Source of the DNA: Actinomycetes bacterium | Lineage (GTDB): Bacteria > Actinomycetota > Acidimicrobiia > Acidimicrobiales > Microtrichaceae | Direction of reading: 5' to 3' | Assembly: GCA_023389745.1 (NCBI GenBank) | Contig: JAEWED010000121.1 | Span: 1-18,390 of the forward strand | DNA length: 18,390 bases | Shown: one piece after another, positions 14,771 through 18,390 of the stretch | Layout of the letters: each line of letters starts with the position of its first letter | Position numbering within the stretch: position 1 is the first letter of the stretch | The notes under the pieces: generated by a model | Seen by the model: only the letters and a program-made list of their open reading frames with translations | Database searches by the model: none | Told to the model about the DNA's origin: nothing | Translations under genes and position numbers: made by a program

Positions 14771-14776
14771 GAGGAG
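14771..14776 (+). promoter_or_regulatory. Ribosome binding site of the toroid protein gene, likely riboswitch output
   Basis: GAGGAG ends seven nt before ATG 14784 and fixes the start inside a frame that is open far upstream. GGATC (14744-14748) can pair with GATCC (14776-14780) next to it, giving a possible way to hide the site when cobalamin is bound. Confidence 0.7.
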
Positions 14777-14783
14777 ATCCGAG

Positions 14784-16280
14784 ATGCCCAGAACCACCCG
14801 CCGACCCCGACGACTCGTTGCAGCCTGCGTGCTGGGCGTCGCCGCGTGGGTGCCGGCCATGGCCGTCGATGATCACGCCGTGCACGCGGCACCGTCGACG
14901 TCGGCGCACGAGGCCCTGGACTGGCTCGGCGGGCAGCTGGCCAGCAACGGCGGGTCGCTCCCCGCCCCGGTCGGTCCGGGCAGAGACTGGGGCATCACCG
15001 CGGACGCGGTGCTCGCCCACGTCGCCGCCGGTCGAGGCGACGACCCGGCAGCGCAGACCGCGACCGACCTGCTGCTCGCCAACATCGACACCTACTCCAG
15101 CTGGGACGACCTGGGGCCGGACTTCGCCGGCGTCCGACTGGCCGGGCCGCTGGGGAAGATCCTCCTCGCCGCCGAGGCCCAAGGACGTGACGTCTCGTCG
15201 GTGGGGGGAGTGGATCTCGAAGCCGAGCTGCGATCGCTGATGGTCCTCAGCGGCGGTGAGACCGGGCGGATCGCCGACCGCAACCCGCACGCCCCGGACA
15301 ACAGCAACGGCTTCGGACAGGCGCTCTCGATGCTCGCGCTGTCGTACACCGACCGAGGGATGCCGACCGAGGCGATCGACTTCCTGCTCGCACAGCAGTG
15401 CCCGAACGGCGGCTTCCGACTCTTCTACAGCGGCTCCGACGGCTGCGCCTCGGACATCGACGCCGACCCCGACAGCACGGCGGTGGCCGTGCAGGCGCTG
15501 CTGGCCGCGCCCCGCACCGATGCACGCACGACAGCGATGTCGCGGGCCATCAGCTGGCTGGCCTCGGTCCAGGACCCGACCACGGGTGGTTGGGCCGGCA
15601 GCGGGCCGACCGCGACGGTCAACGCGAACAGCACGGGACTCGCCGTGCAGGCGCTGCGTGCCGCCGGTCACCACGCACCGGCCGACCGCGGCGCCGCATG
15701 GATCCGCGACCGCCTGCAGCTCACCTCGACGTTGGTCGCCGGCACGCCGGCGAGCGGCCACGCCGGCGCGATCGCCTACCAGCCGGGTCAGGTCACCGTG
15801 GCGCTCCGCGACGGGCTCACCCCGTCCGGGGCCGATCAGTGGCGACGGGCCACGGCCCAGGGCGTGCTCGCGCTCGGACTCGACCGGTACGGCGCCGCGG
15901 TCGAGGGTCCGCTCCCGACGACCACCACCGTCGCGACCACCACCGTCCCGACCACCACCGTTCCGACCGCCACCGTCCCGAGCAGCGCTCCCTCCACGAG
16001 CACTCCCACCACGAGTGCGCCCGGGTCGATCGGCGCCGCACCGCTGGACCCACCGCCGAGCCCGACCGTCGAGGCGTTGCACGCCGCCGGAGTGCGGTCG
16101 TCGGGACCGACCGCCGGTGCGGCAGTCGCCCCTCAGGTCGCGTCGAACCGGGGAGCGCTGGCCCTCACCGGCGTCGACGCCGCAGGCCTCGCCGCCGTCG
16201 GCGTGGCCACGCTGCTCGTCGGCCTGATCCTGACCTGCGTCGCGCTGGTCCTGCCCGGCCGAGGGGTGACACGACCATGA
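14784..16280 (+). CDS. Secreted alpha/alpha-toroid protein (intrinsic factor/transcobalamin N-domain-like) with LALTG sorting signal
   Basis: A 498-residue surface protein. Residues 1-36 are a signal peptide (twin Arg-rich start, hydrophobic core, AVHAA cleavage). About 40-370 is an alpha/alpha-toroid of the prenyltransferase/squalene-oxidase repeat type with recurring Q-x-x-x-x-GG turns (QLASNGGS, QQCPNGGF, QDPTTGGW) between helix pairs. This is the fold of the N-terminal, corrinoid-cupping domain of animal intrinsic factor and transcobalamin. Residues 379-415 are a Thr/Pro linker (TTTVxT repeats). The C-terminus has LALTG (459-463), a membrane helix and a basic tail, a class E sortase signal. 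It is preceded by the B12 riboswitch and overlaps the DUF4430 gene by ATGA. Corrinoid binding is inferred from fold plus regulation; terpenoid cyclase activity is unlikely for a secreted protein without catalytic Asp motifs. Confidence 0.92.
   Translation: MPRTTRRPRRLVAACVLGVAAWVPAMAVDDHAVHAAPSTSAHEALDWLGGQLASNGGSLPAPVGPGRDWGITADAVLAHVAAGRGDDPAAQTATDLLLANIDTYSSWDDLGPDFAGVRLAGPLGKILLAAEAQGRDVSSVGGVDLEAELRSLMVLSGGETGRIADRNPHAPDNSNGFGQALSMLALSYTDRGMPTEAIDFLLAQQCPNGGFRLFYSGSDGCASDIDADPDSTAVAVQALLAAPRTDARTTAMSRAISWLASVQDPTTGGWAGSGPTATVNANSTGLAVQALRAAGHHAPADRGAAWIRDRLQLTSTLVAGTPASGHAGAIAYQPGQVTVALRDGLTPSGADQWRRATAQGVLALGLDRYGAAVEGPLPTTTTVATTTVPTTTVPTATVPSSAPSTSTPTTSAPGSIGAAPLDPPPSPTVEALHAAGVRSSGPTAGAAVAPQVASNRGALALTGVDAAGLAAVGVATLLVGLILTCVALVLPGRGVTRP
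15921..15980 (+). repeat. Four 15-nt repeats encoding the Thr/Pro linker
   Basis: Four 15-nt units of the form ACCACCACCGTCCCG (15921, 15936, 15951, 15966) with one- or two-base differences encode TTTVA, TTTVP, TTTVP and TATVP in the stalk of the toroid protein. The unit length keeps the frame, so copy number can vary without harm. Confidence 0.8.
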
Positions 16281-17332
16281 CCCGTCACCGCCGCTGGCTC
16301 ATCGTCGCGGTCCTGGCGGCCGCCGGCTGGAGCGCGGTCACCACCGATCCGGCGGGTGCCCAGGGCCACGACGGCGTCTGCACCGATGCACTCGGCGTCA
16401 CCGTCGTGGTCGACTTCCACGACCTCGGCGGGGGCGTCAACGTGCGCTGCGCACCGTGGTCGCCGGGCATGACCGGCTTCGGAGTGCTGCAGGCGGCCGG
16501 CGTGCAGTACCAGACCGCCGCCCGGTTCCCCGGCTTCCTGTGCAAGATCGCGGGGCGCCCGGTCGACGAACGCTGCATCGACACCTCTCCGGCCACGGCC
16601 TACTGGTCCTACTGGCTCGCGAGCCGCGGCGGGCAGTGGTGCTACAGCAACTGGGGCGCCGGGAACCGCCAGGCGACCCCGGGCAGCGTCGAGGCGTGGT
16701 CGTTCTCCTCGCAGCGTTCCGCGTCGGCGGCGCCTCCACCCCGGTTCGCCGTCCCGCCCGCGGCCCCCGGGGCTCCGGCACGACCGCTCGCGGACGGCGA
16801 CTGCGACCCGGGGCGCACCCCTCCTGGTCCGACGGTCCCGACACCTCCGGCCGCGCCGACACCGCCGACGACACCGCCTCCGGTCGCGTCGCCGGGACCG
16901 CACAGCGCTGGCGGCGCCACAGGTGGCACGTCGGCGGCCCCGAGCCCGGGCGACCCGCCGGCCGCACACACCGCGCCCACCGACGTCGCAGACGAGTCGA
17001 CGGACCGCGGCTCGACCCCCGCCGCCGGTGGGTCCGGTGGATCCGACGGGTCGACGACCACGGTCACCGACGACGCGCCGGACGTCGAGGGCGCGGACGT
17101 GCACGACGCCGACTCGACGGCGATGGCCGGGTCGGCTGAGGATGCAGACGTGCACGGTGAGCGGACAGGCGCAGCGGCGTCGCGGGACGAGGCGACGGCC
17201 GGCCTGGTCGACCTGTCCGGCGGGGCGCGCACGAGCTCGCCGATCGGTGCGCTGCTCGCCGTCTCGTTCATCGTCGTGGTCGCCGCCTGCGCCCTCGTGC
17301 GCACGCGCCGTCGGGCGGTCGACAGCCGGTGA
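16277..17332 (+). CDS. Secreted membrane-anchored DUF4430 (transcobalamin C-terminal-like) protein
   Basis: A 351-residue protein. It has a signal peptide (1-28, PAGA cleavage), a DUF4430 domain at about 33-145, a long Pro/Gly/Thr/Asp-rich linker (150-318), a membrane helix (322-342) and a basic tail RTRRRAVDSR. In the domain, VTVVVDFHDLGGG, GMTGFGVLQAAGVQY, FLCKIAGRPVD, AYWSYWLASRGGQW and GSVEAWSF match the beta-domain pattern of DUF4430, whose animal relatives close over B12 in transcobalamin and intrinsic factor. Cys35, 58, 89, 100 and 122 probably form disulfides. Unlike its partner it has no LAxTG motif, so it should stay in the membrane near the transporter. It overlaps the toroid gene (ATGA) and the EcfT gene (GTGA). 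Confidence 0.9.
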   Translation: MTRHRRWLIVAVLAAAGWSAVTTDPAGAQGHDGVCTDALGVTVVVDFHDLGGGVNVRCAPWSPGMTGFGVLQAAGVQYQTAARFPGFLCKIAGRPVDERCIDTSPATAYWSYWLASRGGQWCYSNWGAGNRQATPGSVEAWSFSSQRSASAAPPPRFAVPPAAPGAPARPLADGDCDPGRTPPGPTVPTPPAAPTPPTTPPPVASPGPHSAGGATGGTSAAPSPGDPPAAHTAPTDVADESTDRGSTPAAGGSGGSDGSTTTVTDDAPDVEGADVHDADSTAMAGSAEDADVHGERTGAAASRDEATAGLVDLSGGARTSSPIGALLAVSFIVVVAACALVRTRRRAVDSR

Positions 17333-18390
17333 GCATCGGCGCAACCCGCCTCCCGCGAGCGCTGCATCCGGCCGCCTGGTGGATCTGGGCGCTCGGCATG
17401 GCGACGGCAGCGAGCCGCACCACCAACCCATTGCTGCTCGGCGTCGTGCTCGCCGTCGTCGCGTTCGTCGTCTCGGCGCGCCGAACCGATGCACCGTGGG
17501 CGAAGGGCTTCGTCGCCTACCTCTACCTGGGGTTGTTCATCATCGCGATGCGCGTGGTGTTCCGGATGCTGCTGGACGGCCAGCACGGGGAGCACGTGTT
17601 GTTCACGCTGCCGGAGATCCCGCTGCCCGAAGCCGCAGCCGGCATCCGAGTCGGCGGTCCGGTCTCGCTCGAGGGGATCCTCGCCGCGTTCTACGACGGG
17701 CTCCGACTGGCCACGCTGTTGATCTGCCTCGGTGCAGCGAACGTCCTGGCCAACCCGAAGCGGCTGCTCAAGTCGGTGCCGAGCGCCCTCTACGAGCTCG
17801 GCGTGGCGATCACCGTCGCGCTCACCGTCGCGCCGCAGCTGGTCGAGAGCGGCCAGCGCATCCACCGGGCGCGCAAGCTCCGCGGAGAGGTCGGACGCCA
17901 CACGCACCTGTTCCGCTCGATCGTCGTTCCCGTGATGACCGATGCGCTCGACCGGTCGCTCCTGCTGGCGGCGGCGATGGACTCCCGCGGGTACGGCCGC
18001 ACCGCCGAGCTGCCACGGGCGGCGCGCAGGACCACGGGTGCGCTGGTCCTGGGCGGCCTGGCGGGTGTCTGCGTCGGCACCTACGGACTGCTCGACTCGA
18101 CGACGCCACGCCCCTTGGGCCTGCCGGTGCTCGTGTTGGGCATGGCCTGCGCCGGCGCGGGCTTCTTCCTGGGCGGTCGGCGTGTGCGACGGACCCGCTA
18201 CCGTCCGGACGAGTGGCGACTGCCCGAGCTCGGCGTGGCCGCCTGCGGGTTGGTGGTCGCCATCGTGCTCTTCGTCGCCGCGGACATCGACCCCTCGAAC
18301 CTCAGCCCGTCGCTGCAGCCGCTGACGTGGCCGCCGCTCCCGCCGCTGGCCACCGCCGGGATCCTCGTCGGCATCCTCCCGGCCTGGATC
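17329..18390 (+). CDS. ECF transporter T component (EcfT/CbiQ family), partial at right edge
   Basis: The 354 visible codons run off the window without a stop. The start is GTG, overlapping the TGA of the DUF4430 gene. The protein has several membrane helices (about 17-50, 60-80, 120-142, 155-172, 236-255, 266-285, 304-323) and, in the cytoplasmic coupling region, two Arg-Gly motifs: ARKLRG (181-186) and AMDSRGYG (216-223). In EcfT proteins these paired motifs contact the two ATPases. It is longer than a typical 260-residue EcfT, with extra C-terminal helices, so a fusion to another membrane module is possible. The ATPases and substrate-binding S component are expected beyond 18390. The B12 riboswitch suggests a corrinoid substrate; cobalt (CbiQ-like) is the alternative. 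Confidence 0.9.
   Translation, partial: MSIGATRLPRALHPAAWWIWALGMATAASRTTNPLLLGVVLAVVAFVVSARRTDAPWAKGFVAYLYLGLFIIAMRVVFRMLLDGQHGEHVLFTLPEIPLPEAAAGIRVGGPVSLEGILAAFYDGLRLATLLICLGAANVLANPKRLLKSVPSALYELGVAITVALTVAPQLVESGQRIHRARKLRGEVGRHTHLFRSIVVPVMTDALDRSLLLAAAMDSRGYGRTAELPRAARRTTGALVLGGLAGVCVGTYGLLDSTTPRPLGLPVLVLGMACAGAGFFLGGRRVRRTRYRPDEWRLPELGVAACGLVVAIVLFVAADIDPSNLSPSLQPLTWPPLPPLATAGILVGILPAWI

Noticed and set aside
12789..14783. A 5' extension of the toroid gene back to 12789
   Set aside because: It runs antisense to the DHA2 and LLM genes and through the riboswitch. The riboswitch and GAGGAG before ATG 14784 set the true start.
14784..16280. Terpene cyclase or prenyltransferase enzyme
   Set aside because: The fold family fits, but the protein is secreted and wall-sorted, lacks an evident catalytic Asp motif, and is under a B12 riboswitch.

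Overview
The window is high-GC DNA with codon third positions almost all G or C. It fits a Gram-positive actinobacterium, probably of the Acidimicrobiia/Ilumatobacter type. The taxon is an inference from gene style: class E (LAxTG) sorting signals, an F420/LLM-type oxidoreductase, GTG starts and apparently leaderless mRNAs. No rRNA or marker gene is present to confirm it.

Layout. (1) 1-1560, minus strand: a secreted, proline/acid-rich protein with an LAFTG sorting signal, followed 44 nt later by an ECF-like sigma factor that carries a zinc-finger motif (HxxxCxxC) at its C-terminus and runs off the left edge. (2) 1561-1801: a non-coding spacer with a perfect 53-nt palindrome and a 9-nt tandem repeat array. 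(3) 1802-4504, minus strand: an amidohydrolase and an aldehyde dehydrogenase joined stop-to-start. A KstR-like palindrome (TNNAACNNGTTNNA) lies in the divergent promoter region. (4) 4657-6600, plus strand: an OafA-type acyltransferase with a C-terminal SGNH domain. (5) 6645-8382, minus strand: a small membrane protein, a short-chain dehydrogenase and an EthD-domain protein, with tandem duplications at two gene 3' ends. (6) 8416-10505, plus strand: a stand-alone cyclic-nucleotide-binding protein, a YccF protein and a membrane metallophosphoesterase with altered active-site motifs. (7) 10506-11987: a decayed, less codon-biased stretch with a hairpin array, two frameshifted genes and one small hypothetical gene. 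(8) 11988-14501, minus strand: an LLM-family oxidoreductase followed by a DHA2 drug-efflux transporter.

(9) 14585-18390, plus strand, is the most interesting part. A compact cobalamin riboswitch precedes three translationally coupled genes. The first encodes a secreted alpha/alpha-toroid protein with a wall-sorting signal (LALTG). The second encodes a secreted, membrane-anchored DUF4430 (transcobalamin C-terminal-like) protein. The third encodes an ECF transporter T subunit cut by the right edge. The first two resemble, as separate polypeptides, the two domains that clamp vitamin B12 in animal intrinsic factor and transcobalamin. My reading is a B12-repressed surface capture system that hands corrinoids to an ECF importer, with its ATPases and S component probably just beyond the window. 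The riboswitch, the domain order and the EcfT motifs are visible in the sequence. Corrinoid binding and hand-over are inference.
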